Positions 33,756-43,935 of a DNA stretch of 64,000 nucleotides are shown in pieces. Position numbers and translations under genes: made by a program. Origin of the DNA: Crocinitomicaceae bacterium (GTDB lineage Bacteria; Bacteroidota; Bacteroidia; Flavobacteriales_G; Salibacteraceae). The stretch is taken from NCBI GenBank assembly GCA_002713215.1, contig PAVO01000014.1, forward strand, positions 89,646 through 153,645, in the 5' to 3' direction. Position 1 is the stretch's first letter. Every line of letters begins with the position of its first letter. The notes beneath the pieces are model-generated. The model was not told where the DNA came from and ran no database searches. It saw nothing but the letters and a program-made list of their open reading frames with translations.

Positions 33756-34853
33756 ATGGCTTTGAAGTGTGGTATCGTTGGACTTCCAAATGTAGGAAAA
33801 TCAACTCTTTTTAATTGTTTAAGTAGCGCTAAAGCACAATCGGCTAACTTTCCATTTTGTACCATTGAACCTAACGTTGGTGTCATCACGGTTCCGGACA
33901 ATCGGTTAACTGCACTTTCAGAGCATGTCAATCCCGAAAAAATTGTTCCTACAACCGTTGAAATAGTAGACATTGCCGGATTGGTAAAGGGTGCGAGTAA
34001 GGGAGAAGGGCTTGGAAATCAATTTTTGGGAAACATTAGAGAGTGTGATGCCATCATTCATGTGTTACGGTGTTTTGAGGATGGTAACATTGTACATGTT
34101 GATGGGTCGGTTGACCCGGCAAGGGATAAAGATGTAATTGACACTGAACTACAACTAAAAGACCTTGAAACGGTTGAGAAGAACCTAGAAAAGGCCAAGA
34201 AAATGGCGCGCACCGGTGATAAAATGTTCAAAAAATCGGTTGAAGTATTAGAAATGTATCAGTCTCACCTTGAACAAGGTAAGTCAGCCCGTTCATTGGA
34301 ACTTGATGATAAGGCGAAGGAGTTGGTAAGTGATATGATGCTACTGACTAATAAACCGGTTCTATATGTGTGTAATGTCGATGAAGCTTCTGCGGTTTCG
34401 GGTAATGCTTTTACGCAAAAAGTCGAAGAACTGGTAGCTGACGAAAAATGTGAGGTTATTTACCTCTGTGCCTCAATAGAGTCTGATATTTCAGAGTTTG
34501 ATACTTATGAGGAAAAACAAATGTTTTTGGAAGAAATGGGATTGTCAGAACCCGGTGTTAATACACTTATAGCAAGCGCTTATAAACTCCTGCAATTGGA
34601 AACCTATTTTACGGCAGGGGTAAAAGAAGTTAGGGCCTGGACAATCCATAAAGGGATGACTGCTCCTAAAGCCGCAGGAGTAATTCATACTGATTTTGAA
34701 AAAGGATTTATACGCGCCGAAGTCATTAAGTATGACGATTTTGTTCAACTGGGTTCTGAAAGCGCCTGCCGCGACGCAGGGAAACTTCATGTTGAAGGAA
34801 AGGAATACATTGTTGAAGATGGTGATATCATGCATTTTAGATTCAACGTATAG
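33756..34853 (+). CDS. ychF: Redox-regulated ATPase YchF (Obg family)
   Basis: A 365-residue Obg-family P-loop protein that prefers ATP. Motifs: G1 GLPNVGKSTLFNCLS near residues 8-22, the switch segment PFCTIEPNVGVI, G3 VDIAGLVKGASKGEGLGNQF, G4-like YVCNVDE (the NxxE form behind ATP preference), and a C-terminal TGS-like domain (VRAWTIHKGMTAPKAAGVIH, FIRAEVIKYDDF). It starts MALKCGIVGLPN at 33756; the -7 box overlaps the alternative TTG start. YchF associates with ribosomes and the stress response. Confidence 0.97.
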   Translation: MALKCGIVGLPNVGKSTLFNCLSSAKAQSANFPFCTIEPNVGVITVPDNRLTALSEHVNPEKIVPTTVEIVDIAGLVKGASKGEGLGNQFLGNIRECDAIIHVLRCFEDGNIVHVDGSVDPARDKDVIDTELQLKDLETVEKNLEKAKKMARTGDKMFKKSVEVLEMYQSHLEQGKSARSLELDDKAKELVSDMMLLTNKPVLYVCNVDEASAVSGNAFTQKVEELVADEKCEVIYLCASIESDISEFDTYEEKQMFLEEMGLSEPGVNTLIASAYKLLQLETYFTAGVKEVRAWTIHKGMTAPKAAGVIHTDFEKGFIRAEVIKYDDFVQLGSESACRDAGKLHVEGKEYIVEDGDIMHFRFNV

Positions 34854-34886
34854 AATTGGTTTTGATGTTGATCTAAAACGACAAGC

Positions 34887-34929
34887 TTAACCAAAGGTTC
34901 GACAAAAAACAGAATCATTTTTTGGTTAA
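34887..34929. repeat. Inverted repeat between ychF and parE
   Basis: TTAACCAAA (34887-34895) is perfectly complementary to TTTGGTTAA (34921-34929) with a 25-base loop. A second pairing (AAGGTT with AACCTT) is possible in the same area. There is no T-run, so it is more likely a regulatory or mRNA-stability structure than a terminator. Confidence 0.5.
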
Positions 34930-35035
34930 AAACCTTGTTGAAAACCGAACTCGAAAACCGAGGACCAACCTAGCCTTTCGTATAAATTTATAGGCTCATA
35001 AGTATTTTTATTAATCACAACTTTTTGCACGTTAT

Positions 35036-36886
35036 ATGGCGGAAGAAGTAACCTATAATGAGTCGAATATTCGTTCCCTCGATTGGAAGGAACACATCCG
35101 TATGCGCCCCGGAATGTACATTGGGAAAACGGGTGATGGTTCGGCTGCTGATGATGGTATTTATATCCTGGTAAAAGAGGTTATCGACAACTGTATCGAT
35201 GAATTTGTAATGGGGAACGGAAAGAATGTTGACGTTTCCATTAAGGATGGTAAAGTAAAGGTTAGGGATTATGGACGAGGAATTCCCCTGGGAAAGGTTA
35301 TTGACTGTGTTTCCAAAATAAACACAGGTGGCAAATACGATTCAAAAGCATTTAAAAAATCCGTCGGACTAAACGGAGTGGGAACTAAGGCGGTAAATGC
35401 TTTATCTGATCACTTTACTGTGGAGAGTATACGAGAAGGAAAGCTTAAGAAGGCAGTTTTTGAGCATGGAGAATTAATTGATGACGCACCCATTGAATCA
35501 TCTTCCATTCGGCATGGAACGCGAATTTCTTTTATACCGGATAATACCATTTTCAAGAACTTTAAATTCAGAGGCGAATACGTAAAAAACATGCTGTTGA
35601 ACTATGCATACCTCAATCGGGGGTTAAAAATGCATTTCAATGGTGAAGAGTTTTATTCCGAAAATGGGTTGCTTGATTTATTGAAAGATAAACTTACCGC
35701 AGAACCCTTGTATCCAATTGTTCATTTGGTTGGTGAAGATATTGAAGTGGCTATAACACATACGGCTAGTTATGGAGAGGAACTCTATTCATTTGTAAAC
35801 GGACAATACACTACCCAGGGAGGTACACATCAAGGTGCCTTTCGTGAAGCCTATGTAAAGGTAGTTCGCGAATTTTTTGGAAAGAGCTACGAAGCGGTAG
35901 ATGTACGTTCGGGTTTGGTTGCAGCCATTAGTGTGAAAGTAATTGAACCCGTTTTCGAATCTCAAACCAAGACCAAACTGGGAAGCAACGAGGTGGAGCC
36001 AGGAGGGCAATCTATGCGTGCTTTTGTTGGAGATTTTTTAGCCAGGGAACTGGATAATTTTCTACACAAGCACCCGGAAGTGGTTGAACCGATCCAAAAG
36101 AAAATTCAGCAGAGCGAAAGGGAACGAAAAGACATGGCCGGTATTCGAAAACTGGCCAAAAAGAGAGCGAAAGAGGTTTCACTACACAACAAGAAATTGC
36201 GCGATTGCAAAGTTCATTTGAACGATTCCAGAGACAATGAACGAAAAATTGAAACGACCATTTTTATAACCGAGGGAGATTCAGCAAGTGGATCCATTAC
36301 AAAAGCCAGGGATGTACAAACTCAGGCCGTTTTCAGTTTAAAAGGAAAACCCTTGAATTGCTTTGGGCTTACTAAAAAGATCGTGTACCAAAACGAAGAA
36401 TTCAACTTTCTTCAGGCAGCGCTAAACATTGAAGATGGTATCGATGGTCTTCGGTACAATCAAATCGTAATTGCAACCGATGCTGACGTGGATGGTATGC
36501 ACATTCGATTGCTAATGATTACTTTCTTTCTACAGTTTTTCCCGGATTTGGTCAAGGCCGGTCATTTGTATGTGTTGGAAACCCCCTTGTTTCGTGTAAG
36601 AAATAAACAGGAAACCATTTACTGCTACTCCGAAGAAGAAAAGGAGAGAGCCATAGAAAAACTAAAAGGCAAACCTGAGATTACACGATTCAAAGGATTG
36701 GGAGAAATATCACCCAATGAGTTCAAGGAATTTATAGGTGAACATATTCGGCTTGATCCGGTGATTATCGGGAAGGAGACAGGGATTGACCCCTTGCTTT
36801 CATTCTATATGGGAAAAAACACACCCGACAGGCAGAAGTTTATCATAGAAAACCTAAAGGTTGAAAAGGATTTAGTTGAAGAGTGA
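35036..36886 (+). CDS. parE: DNA topoisomerase IV subunit B
   Basis: A 616-residue ATPase subunit of a type IIA topoisomerase. Visible: GHKL ATPase ([56 protein letters not shown]), the transducer domain, and the TOPRIM domain ([30 protein letters not shown]). It is shorter than GyrB. The subunit A 2.2 kb downstream matches Bacteroidetes ParC, so ParE is the better name. It separates sister chromosomes with ParC. A TonB-domain gene follows after 23 bp. Confidence 0.93.
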   Translation: MAEEVTYNESNIRSLDWKEHIRMRPGMYIGKTGDGSAADDGIYILVKEVIDNCIDEFVMGNGKNVDVSIKDGKVKVRDYGRGIPLGKVIDCVSKINTGGKYDSKAFKKSVGLNGVGTKAVNALSDHFTVESIREGKLKKAVFEHGELIDDAPIESSSIRHGTRISFIPDNTIFKNFKFRGEYVKNMLLNYAYLNRGLKMHFNGEEFYSENGLLDLLKDKLTAEPLYPIVHLVGEDIEVAITHTASYGEELYSFVNGQYTTQGGTHQGAFREAYVKVVREFFGKSYEAVDVRSGLVAAISVKVIEPVFESQTKTKLGSNEVEPGGQSMRAFVGDFLARELDNFLHKHPEVVEPIQKKIQQSERERKDMAGIRKLAKKRAKEVSLHNKKLRDCKVHLNDSRDNERKIETTIFITEGDSASGSITKARDVQTQAVFSLKGKPLNCFGLTKKIVYQNEEFNFLQAALNIEDGIDGLRYNQIVIATDADVDGMHIRLLMITFFLQFFPDLVKAGHLYVLETPLFRVRNKQETIYCYSEEEKERAIEKLKGKPEITRFKGLGEISPNEFKEFIGEHIRLDPVIIGKETGIDPLLSFYMGKNTPDRQKFIIENLKVEKDLVEE

Positions 36887-36909
36887 CCAATAGATCAATC
36901 AATATTACA

Positions 36910-38580
36910 ATGTATAAGGCACTCGCATTATTCCTTACCTTTTCTGCTTGTTTAGTTCTTGAAACTGATCTGAATGCTCAGGATCAGGGAAGAATTTATT
37001 TTGATAAGAAGTGGGAAGAAACCAAAACCAAGAGTAGGACTTTGTATGTTAGAAAATGGAAAAAACTTGGAGATGAGAAGTACCTTATAAATGACCATTA
37101 TTTGGATGGAACCCTTCAAATGAAAGCCATTTCGAGTTCATTTAGGAATCCTTTGTATTACTCCGGAAAGGTCACCACTTATTTTGAAAATGGAAAGGTC
37201 AATTATTTGCATAGATATCGAAATGGTAATATAGATGGAGAGTCAAGAATATATTACGAAAGCGGTAAATTAAAAGAATTGGGCCATTACGAGGGGGGAG
37301 ATAGAGAACAAGAGTGGATTGGATTTTATGAAGATTCTACAGTCAATTGGAAAGGAACGTATGATGACGACCAACAGAAAGGAGAGTGGATGTGGAATTA
37401 TAAAAATGGTCAACCCCGGCAAATTGGATTTTATAATCAGGGGAAAAAAGTTGGAGATTGGAAAGGTTATTTCCAAAGTGGATTGCCGCATTACTTGGTT
37501 CAGTATAACGACGAAAGCTTATATCAGGGAGAAGTGTGGTTTAAATATGAAAATGGGAATTATAAAGTCAAGGGCCAGTATAGTAATGATTTAAAAGATG
37601 GTGACTGGGTCTCATATTATAAAAACGGTCAGGTTAAGTTGGAAGGAAGATTTGATAAAGGCGTTCGGGTAGGGGTATGGAAAGGCTATTATTCAGATGG
37701 TTCAATTGAGGTTAGTTTATCATACGTTAATGGTAAATTAATGGGAGATGCCATATGGTATCATCCTTCCGGAGCAATTTCGGTTCAGGAGCAATACGGT
37801 CAAAAAAAGATGAAAAAAGTCTCTATCTATGATCGCGATGGAAAAAAAGCAAAAAGTGAATCGTTGTATAACGCACCGAACGTTAAGCCAATTAATTTAT
37901 GTAAGCAGTTAAATAGGAGATTGGGAGAAATTGTAAAACCTGAAGGAGTAAAAAAATTAAAGTTGGAAGTACGAATAAATGAGAAAAATGAGTTCCTGGG
38001 TTTTAGTATTTCGGATTCAGCTAAATGGACAAAGTATTATGGTTCAGTGTCCGGCGTTTTGAATTCAATTCAATGGGAGTCAAGAGTTATTATGGGCCAG
38101 CCACGCGAATCAATTGAGTATTATAATTTTTTGATAGTAGAAGGTAAACTTACCCCATCGTACCTTCGGTATAGATCTCCTTATACCAGATATGGATTAA
38201 TGCCTGAACATTATGAACCGGAACTGGTAGCCGATGAGTATATTGAAGATCTAAAATCGAGAGAGGTGTATACAATAGTTGAAAACATGCCCAAATATCC
38301 GGGAGGTGAGGAGGCTATGTATCAATACCTGGCAAAAACAGTAAAGTATCCTCCAATGGCTAAAGATGCTGGAATTCAAGGGATTGTATACGCAACTTTT
38401 GTGGTCAGGCGTGATGGGCGGGTGGTAGATATTCGAGTTCTTCGTGGAATAGGAGGCGGTTGCGATGAAGAAGCTATAAGGGTTATTGGGCAGATGCCAA
38501 AATGGAAGGCTGGAACTCAGAGAGGAAGACGAGTGAGTGTTCAATATAATTTACCAATTCGGTTTATTTTGAGGGGGTAG
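36910..38580 (+). CDS. Secreted MORN-repeat protein with C-terminal TonB domain
   Basis: A 556-residue protein from ATG 36910 (a GTG at 36883 overlaps parE). It has a signal peptide (LFLTFSACLVLETDLNAQ) and about ten MORN/YwqK-like repeats of the form YxENGKxxxxxxYxNGxxxG (YFENGKVNYLHRYRNGNIDG, YYKNGQVKLEGRFDKGVRVG) through about residue 320. A TonB C-terminal domain ends it (YATFVVRRDGRVVDIRVLRG, QMPKWKAGTQRGRRVSVQYN). No cytoplasmic membrane anchor typical of TonB is visible beyond the signal peptide. The last ~100 residues are closely similar to the next gene, implying duplication of the TonB module. Role unknown. Confidence 0.82.
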   Translation: MYKALALFLTFSACLVLETDLNAQDQGRIYFDKKWEETKTKSRTLYVRKWKKLGDEKYLINDHYLDGTLQMKAISSSFRNPLYYSGKVTTYFENGKVNYLHRYRNGNIDGESRIYYESGKLKELGHYEGGDREQEWIGFYEDSTVNWKGTYDDDQQKGEWMWNYKNGQPRQIGFYNQGKKVGDWKGYFQSGLPHYLVQYNDESLYQGEVWFKYENGNYKVKGQYSNDLKDGDWVSYYKNGQVKLEGRFDKGVRVGVWKGYYSDGSIEVSLSYVNGKLMGDAIWYHPSGAISVQEQYGQKKMKKVSIYDRDGKKAKSESLYNAPNVKPINLCKQLNRRLGEIVKPEGVKKLKLEVRINEKNEFLGFSISDSAKWTKYYGSVSGVLNSIQWESRVIMGQPRESIEYYNFLIVEGKLTPSYLRYRSPYTRYGLMPEHYEPELVADEYIEDLKSREVYTIVENMPKYPGGEEAMYQYLAKTVKYPPMAKDAGIQGIVYATFVVRRDGRVVDIRVLRGIGGGCDEEAIRVIGQMPKWKAGTQRGRRVSVQYNLPIRFILRG

Positions 38581-38593
38581 TAATTTGAAAGGA

Positions 38594-39073
38594 ATGTCAA
38601 TAAAGCAATTAATTATTTCATTTACCTTCTTTCCGCAATTGGTTTGTATTTCACTTTTTGCCCAAAACCAAACCGAAAAAGATTCAATGGTATTGGAGAT
38701 TCCTCTTCAGGAAGTAATTACACAGGACGATATTGATTCGGATGATGAGGTATTTACTTTCGTCGAAAAAATGCCTGAATTTCCAGGAGGGGATGATGGT
38801 TTGTATAAGTTTCTGGGGGATAATATTCAATACCCTGCCGAAGCTAAAGAGCAGGGAATTGAAGGTATTGTTTATGTAACTTTTGTCATAAAAGCCAACG
38901 GAAAGGTTACCGATGTTGAAGTTTTACGGGGAATAGGTGGAGGCTGTGATAAAGAGGCAAAAAGAGTCATAAAGAAGATGCCTAACTGGACACCCGGAAC
39001 GCAGCGAGGTAGAAATGTAAATGTTCAATTTAACCTACCACTAAGGTTTCAGCTTAGCGGAGATAAAGAATAA
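38594..39073 (+). CDS. Secreted TonB C-terminal domain protein
   Basis: A 159-residue protein from ATG 38594 (MSIKQLIISFTFFPQLV), with a signal peptide ending near SLFAQ. After an acidic linker come EKMPEFPGGDDGLYKFLGDN and the TonB C-terminal fold VYVTFVIKANGKVTDVEVLR, GIGGGCDKEAKRVIKKMPNW, TPGTQRGRNVNVQFNLP. It is a close paralogue of the end of the preceding protein. Many such single-domain proteins exist in Bacteroidetes and do not act in energy transduction; their function is not known. It lies between parE and parC in the same direction. Confidence 0.85.
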   Translation: MSIKQLIISFTFFPQLVCISLFAQNQTEKDSMVLEIPLQEVITQDDIDSDDEVFTFVEKMPEFPGGDDGLYKFLGDNIQYPAEAKEQGIEGIVYVTFVIKANGKVTDVEVLRGIGGGCDKEAKRVIKKMPNWTPGTQRGRNVNVQFNLPLRFQLSGDKE

Positions 39074-39088
39074 GTAGAAGAATAATTT

Positions 39089-42000
39089 ATGTCTGATATA
39101 CCGGAAGACAACTTAGAGGAAAAAGACGAGGAGTTTGAGCCAATTGAAGAATTGGAAGAGGGAGAAACAGTTACCCATATTTCGGGTATGTACGAGACCT
39201 GGTTTTTGGATTACGCTTCCTACGTAATTCTGGAACGGGCTGTACCCCACATTAATGATGGATTAAAACCCGTACAGCGTAGAATTCTTCATTCATTAAA
39301 GGAGCTGGACGATGGCCGCTACAATAAAGTAGCTAATGTAGTTGGAAATACCATGAAATACCATCCGCATGGAGATGCTTCTATTGCTGATGCATTGGTG
39401 GCTCTCGGGCAAAAAGATCTGCTAATTGATACTCAGGGAAACTGGGGAAATACCATGACCGGGGATCGGGCAGCAGCACCACGGTACATCGAAGCGCGTC
39501 TGTCCAAGTTTGCATTAGAAGTTGTATTTAATCCAAAAACCACTGAATGGTTAGCATCTTATGATGGCAGAAACAAGGAACCAGTAACACTTCCGGTTAA
39601 ATTTCCTTTGCTATTGGCCCAGGGGGTTGAAGGAATTGCCGTTGGGCTTTCCTGTAAAATTGTTCCGCACAACTTCATAGAATTAATCGATGCCTCTGTA
39701 AAAGTATTGCAGGGTGTTAGCCCCAAGATCTATCCCGATTTTCCAACCGGTGGAATGGCGGATTTCGGCAATTACAATAACGGTGCCCGAGGTGGCAAAA
39801 TTCGGGTTAGAGCAAAAATTTCGGCTCAGGACAAAAAGACCTTGCTCATTTCGGAATTACCATTTAATGTCACCACGAGTAACCTGATCGATTCCGTTGT
39901 AAAAGCCAATGAAAAAGGAAAGATTAAGATCAAAAAAATTGAGGATAACACATCCGATAAGGTTGAAATTTTGGTGCATTTGGCTCCCGGAGTTTCACCA
40001 GACAAAACCATTGACGCCCTTTATGCTTTTACCGATTGCGAAATATCAATTTCTCCCAATGCCGTAATCATTGAAAACGATAAACCACGGTTTGTATCAG
40101 TTACTGAAATATTAAAAGCTTCAACTGAGAACACCAAGAACCTGTTGAAGCTTGAGCTCGAAATCAGGAAGGGAGAGCTTAACGAACAATGGCATTACGC
40201 CAATTTAGAGCGCATATTTATTGAGAATAAAATCTACATTGAATTCGATGGACTTTCCTACGATGAGGCCATCACCGTTACCCATAAGTTACTTAAGCCA
40301 CACATTAAACATCTTAGGCGAGAAATAACCGATGACGATGTTAAGAAACTGATGGAAATAAGGATGCGTCGAATTACCAAACACGACGCAGACAAAGCCA
40401 ACGATGTAATTGCAGGTTTGGAAGAAGAACTTAAACAGGTTCAGTTTAATCTAGATAACCTTACCGATTATGCCATTGATTACTTCAAAAGCTTGAAAAA
40501 GAAATATGGAGAAGGTCGTGAGCGTAAGACTGAGATAAAGAACTTCGAAGACATTGTGAAGTCCAAAGTTGCGGTTGCCAACGTAAAACTTTACGTAAAC
40601 CGGGCAGAAGGGTTTATTGGCTCTGGATTAAGAAGATCCGATTCTGAGTTTGTAACCGAATGTTCCGATATTGATGACATAATTGTCATTAGAAAAGATG
40701 GTGTATTAATTGTCACCAAAATTTCCGACAAATCCTTTGTCGGTAAGGATATACTGCACGTCAACGTGTGGAAGAAGGGTGACGAAAGAACCATTTACAA
40801 CCTGATTTATTTGGATGGGAAATCCAGGTATGCCATGGTTAAGCGATTTGCGGTTAAGTCCATTACTCGTGATAAGGAATATCATTTAACAGCCGGAGCA
40901 GCCAAATCGAAGGTTCTTTACCTAACCGCAAACCCCAATGGGGAAGCGGAAACCATAAAAGTTTTACTGCGACCCCGACCCAAAGTAAAGCGACTGAAGT
41001 TTGACTTTGGTTTTTCAGACATTGCCATAAAGGGGCGAGCGGCAAAGGGAAACATTCTTACCAAGCATGTAATTCATAAAGTTGAATTGAAAGAAGCTGG
41101 TGTTTCTACCCTTGGTGGAAGAAACATCTGGTGGGACGAAACTGTTCAACGCCTGAATACTGAAGGTAGGGGAAGGTTATTGGGAGAGTTTTTTGCAGAA
41201 GACAAAATACTGTCCGTAATGCAAAGCGGACATTACAAACTATCTGCTCAAACGATCAATACCCACTTCGATAGCGACATGATAATCATTGAAAAATATG
41301 ACCCCAATAAGGTGTTTTCAATGGTGTATTTCGACGGAGACAAGGAAAACTATTACGTAAAACGATTCCTCCTGGAATCGACTGATAAGAAGACTTTGCT
41401 AATGTCTGAACATGAAAGTTCAAGATTGTTACTTATCAGTTCAGAGAAATATGCCAGGGCTAAGGTTATATTCGATAAGCGTACGAGTAACCGGGAAGAT
41501 GAAGAATTTGAACTCTTTGATTTTATAAGTGTCAAAGGCCAAAAGTCTCAGGGAAACAGATTATCTTCTCACAAGGTGAAAAACGTGGTGGAAATTGCTC
41601 CTGTTAGAAAGGACCCTGAGGTGGAAGAAGTACCTGAAGTTGCGGCAGTTGAATCCGAATCGGATGCTGCTTCCGCTAAAGCTTCAACGGTTGAAAAAAA
41701 TGAAGTAGTACAGGAACCGGAACCAAAGTCTGCCGAACCTGTAGTCGAAGTTACCAAACCTAAGCTGGTAGTTGAGGAAGTTAAGAAGGAGAAGAAGGTT
41801 GCTCCTAAACCCAGGAAGGAAAAAGCAGCTACGACTCCTAAACCCGAACCAAAAGCTAAAAAAACAGAACCGGATAGCGCCTCTGCTTCGCAACCGCAAA
41901 AGCCGGCAGGCGAACGCGGTGAAGCTACGGGCAACACGCAGAAAAAGGAACAGTCAGCAACCACTGCCCCAGTTAAAGCTTCTGGCGATACGAAGAAGGA

Positions 42001-42190
42001 GCCTAAGGTGGAAAAACCCAAGGTGGCTAAATCAAAGCCTGTTAAAGAGGAGGAAAAGAAGGTAGCTAAACCCACACCAGCCAAGGTGAAGGAGAAAAAA
42101 GAGCCTGTTTCTAAGGAATCGGCCAAGCCGAATAAGAAGGATGATGACATTCCACCGGAAGGGCCTGTTCAAATCACCCTGGATTTGTAA
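39089..42190 (+). CDS. parC: DNA topoisomerase IV subunit A with a long Lys/Pro-rich tail
   Basis: A 1033-residue breakage-reunion subunit. The N-terminal part carries YASYVILERAVPHINDGLKP, QRRILHSLKELDDG, YHPHGDASIADALV, the active-site region GDRAAAPRYIEARLSKFALE and LPVKFPLLLAQGVEGIAVGL; the catalytic Tyr is in APRYIEARL. The middle contains a coiled coil and beta-pinwheel-type repeats to about residue 830. The remaining ~200 residues are low-complexity Lys/Pro/Glu/Ala, a tail absent from typical ParC, and it includes a GC-rich 75-bp repeat shared with rho. It closes the parE-TonB-TonB-parC block. Confidence 0.94.
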   Translation: MSDIPEDNLEEKDEEFEPIEELEEGETVTHISGMYETWFLDYASYVILERAVPHINDGLKPVQRRILHSLKELDDGRYNKVANVVGNTMKYHPHGDASIADALVALGQKDLLIDTQGNWGNTMTGDRAAAPRYIEARLSKFALEVVFNPKTTEWLASYDGRNKEPVTLPVKFPLLLAQGVEGIAVGLSCKIVPHNFIELIDASVKVLQGVSPKIYPDFPTGGMADFGNYNNGARGGKIRVRAKISAQDKKTLLISELPFNVTTSNLIDSVVKANEKGKIKIKKIEDNTSDKVEILVHLAPGVSPDKTIDALYAFTDCEISISPNAVIIENDKPRFVSVTEILKASTENTKNLLKLELEIRKGELNEQWHYANLERIFIENKIYIEFDGLSYDEAITVTHKLLKPHIKHLRREITDDDVKKLMEIRMRRITKHDADKANDVIAGLEEELKQVQFNLDNLTDYAIDYFKSLKKKYGEGRERKTEIKNFEDIVKSKVAVANVKLYVNRAEGFIGSGLRRSDSEFVTECSDIDDIIVIRKDGVLIVTKISDKSFVGKDILHVNVWKKGDERTIYNLIYLDGKSRYAMVKRFAVKSITRDKEYHLTAGAAKSKVLYLTANPNGEAETIKVLLRPRPKVKRLKFDFGFSDIAIKGRAAKGNILTKHVIHKVELKEAGVSTLGGRNIWWDETVQRLNTEGRGRLLGEFFAEDKILSVMQSGHYKLSAQTINTHFDSDMIIIEKYDPNKVFSMVYFDGDKENYYVKRFLLESTDKKTLLMSEHESSRLLLISSEKYARAKVIFDKRTSNREDEEFELFDFISVKGQKSQGNRLSSHKVKNVVEIAPVRKDPEVEEVPEVAAVESESDAASAKASTVEKNEVVQEPEPKSAEPVVEVTKPKLVVEEVKKEKKVAPKPRKEKAATTPKPEPKAKKTEPDSASASQPQKPAGERGEATGNTQKKEQSATTAPVKASGDTKKEPKVEKPKVAKSKPVKEEEKKVAKPTPAKVKEKKEPVSKESAKPNKKDDDIPPEGPVQITLDL
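41875..41949 (+). repeat. GC-rich 75-bp repeat copy inside parC (pair with 48804-48878)
   Basis: It begins TAGCGCCTCTGCTTCGCAAC. The first 40 bases are identical to the copy in rho, and the whole matches at 69 of 75 positions by direct comparison. The first 40 bases are 62.5% GC against about 40% in the surroundings. In parC it encodes [12 protein letters not shown] within the disordered tail. Confidence 0.9.
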
Positions 42191-42262
42191 AATACTTCGT
42201 CTTTGATATGTGAATAGCCGCTAGTACAGATATTACAAACAAAAACGCTATTCTAATATGAA

Positions 42263-42420
42263 TTCGTCATTCCGTAAGAATAGATGAGCCTGTTGAGGAA
42301 CAAGACAGATGCGAACCTTCTTTACGGAATCTCATTGAATTTGTGTGGAGATTCTGCACAACTATCTCACTAAATCCACTTCGTGGCTTGGTTCGACTAC
42401 GTTTGAGGAATGACGGAACT
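42263..42420. repeat. Intergenic palindromic element between parC and rimO
   Basis: The terminal repeats CGTCATTCC (42265-42273) and GGAATGACG (42407-42415) are perfectly complementary and enclose about 130 bases. The 331-base gap 42191-42521 holds only this element, the rimO promoter box and no gene. Similar hairpin-forming elements occur in intergenic DNA of Bacteroidetes, but I cannot name the family. Confidence 0.65.
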
Positions 42421-42484
42421 TTAGGCTAAATCAACTACCCACATTATTTCTCAGTATGGACTCAACCTATCCGATTCCTCAACC

Positions 42485-42492
42485 TACCTTTG
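42485..42492 (+). promoter_or_regulatory. -7 promoter box (TACCTTTG) for rimO
   Basis: A perfect TAnnTTTG match 29 bases before the ATG at 42522. It lies inside the longer possible reading from 42456, which supports the downstream start. Confidence 0.6.
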
Positions 42493-42521
42493 CACCCGAA
42501 AACTATCGGGTAGATTATACC

Positions 42522-43832
42522 ATGAAGACAAAGACACTTAAAAAGAATAAGGTCAACGTAATTACCTTAGGTTGCTCCAAGAATATTTATGATTCTGAAG
42601 TTATGATGGGGCAGCTCAAAGCCAACAACTTTGATGTACAGCACGAGAGTAACGACGGTGAAGCCTCAACGGTAATCATTAACACCTGTGGTTTTATCGA
42701 AAACGCTAAGCAGGAAAGTATTGACACCATTCTGGATTGGGCGCAAGCAAAAAAGGATGGGTTGGTAGATAAGGTTATGGTTACCGGTTGTTTGAGTGAG
42801 CGCTACAAAGAAGACCTGTCCGGTGAAATCCCGGAAATCGATTCCTGGTTTGGAACCAGGGAATTGCCTCGGTTGCTCAAAACGCTTAAAGCAGATTATA
42901 AGCACGAATTGGTTGGAGAAAGATTGTTGACCACGCCGACTCATTACGCCTATTTTAAAATAGCTGAAGGGTGTGATCGGCCGTGTTCATTTTGTGCTAT
43001 CCCACTAATGAGGGGTAAGCATGTTTCCACGCCCATGGAGCAGTTGGTCGAGAGTGCCAAAAACTTAGCTGCTAATGGAACTAAAGAATTAATCTTAATA
43101 GCGCAGGACCTAACCTATTATGGCCTGGATATCTATAAAAAGAGAAACCTGGCGGAGTTGCTGGACCAACTTTCAGCAATAGATGGAATAGAATGGATTC
43201 GACTCCAATATGCTTATCCTTCCGGTTTTCCAATGGATATATTGGATGCCATAAAACGAAACGATAAAGTTTGCCTGTATCTCGATATGCCCTTGCAGCA
43301 CGCGAGCTCCAAAATGCTTAAGGCTATGAAACGGGGTATTAATCGGAAAAAAACAGATGCTCTCATTCGTGAAATTCGAAAACAGGTTCCTGGTTTGGCA
43401 TTAAGAACCACTTTGATCACTGGCTTTCCAGGAGAAACTCAGGAGGATTTTGAAGAAATGATGGACTGGGTGGAAGGAACCCGCTTCGATCGATTGGGAT
43501 GTTTTACCTATTCTCATGAAGAGAATACAACAGCTTATGAATTAGAGGATAATGTTCCGGAAGAAGTAAAACAAGCCAGGGCCAATGCCATTATGGAGTT
43601 GCAAAGCGAAATTTCAAGAGAACTGAACGAAGCCAGGATTGGAAAAACCTTTAAGGTGCTTTTTGATCGAGTAGAAGGCGACTACTTTATTGGAAGAACG
43701 CAATATGATTCTCCGGAAGTGGACAATGAAGTTCTGGTTCACAAAAACGATGGCTACGCCAGAATCGGGGACTTTGCAACGGTAGAAATTACCGATGCCG
43801 AAGAATTCGATTTGTTTGGGAAGATGGTGTAA
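42522..43832 (+). CDS. rimO: Ribosomal protein S12 methylthiotransferase RimO
   Basis: A 436-residue radical SAM enzyme that attaches a methylthio group to an Asp of ribosomal protein S12. Order: MTTase N-terminal domain with cluster Cys (ITLGCSKNIYDSEVMMG, INTCGFIENAKQES, VTGCLSERYKEDL), radical SAM core with AEGCDRPCSFCAIPLMRGKH (CxxxCxxC), and a C-terminal TRAM domain (FKVLFDRVEGDYFIGRTQYD). The start at 42522 (MKTKTLKKNKVNVI) follows the promoter box. RimO instead of MiaB is indicated by NIYDSEVMM and the IPLMRGKH segment. Confidence 0.95.
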   Translation: MKTKTLKKNKVNVITLGCSKNIYDSEVMMGQLKANNFDVQHESNDGEASTVIINTCGFIENAKQESIDTILDWAQAKKDGLVDKVMVTGCLSERYKEDLSGEIPEIDSWFGTRELPRLLKTLKADYKHELVGERLLTTPTHYAYFKIAEGCDRPCSFCAIPLMRGKHVSTPMEQLVESAKNLAANGTKELILIAQDLTYYGLDIYKKRNLAELLDQLSAIDGIEWIRLQYAYPSGFPMDILDAIKRNDKVCLYLDMPLQHASSKMLKAMKRGINRKKTDALIREIRKQVPGLALRTTLITGFPGETQEDFEEMMDWVEGTRFDRLGCFTYSHEENTTAYELEDNVPEEVKQARANAIMELQSEISRELNEARIGKTFKVLFDRVEGDYFIGRTQYDSPEVDNEVLVHKNDGYARIGDFATVEITDAEEFDLFGKMV

Positions 43833-43935
43833 CCTGCTTATTACCCCTTCATTTTTATTGGCTGACTCGAGCTTTTCCCGTAGGAAGGGTTGCGATTTAA
43901 TGGTTAACTTGCGTAATAATTAAACCAAATAAAGC

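Noticed and set aside
41569..42150. 193-codon reading frame antisense to the parC tail
   Set aside because: It is a by-product of the biased Lys/Glu/Pro codons on the other strand; its composition (Ser/Phe/Gly-rich) shows no protein features.
42191..42521. tRNA or small gene in the parC-rimO gap
   Set aside because: No clover-leaf pattern or TTCGA arm in the right setting; only an inverted-repeat element and a promoter box.
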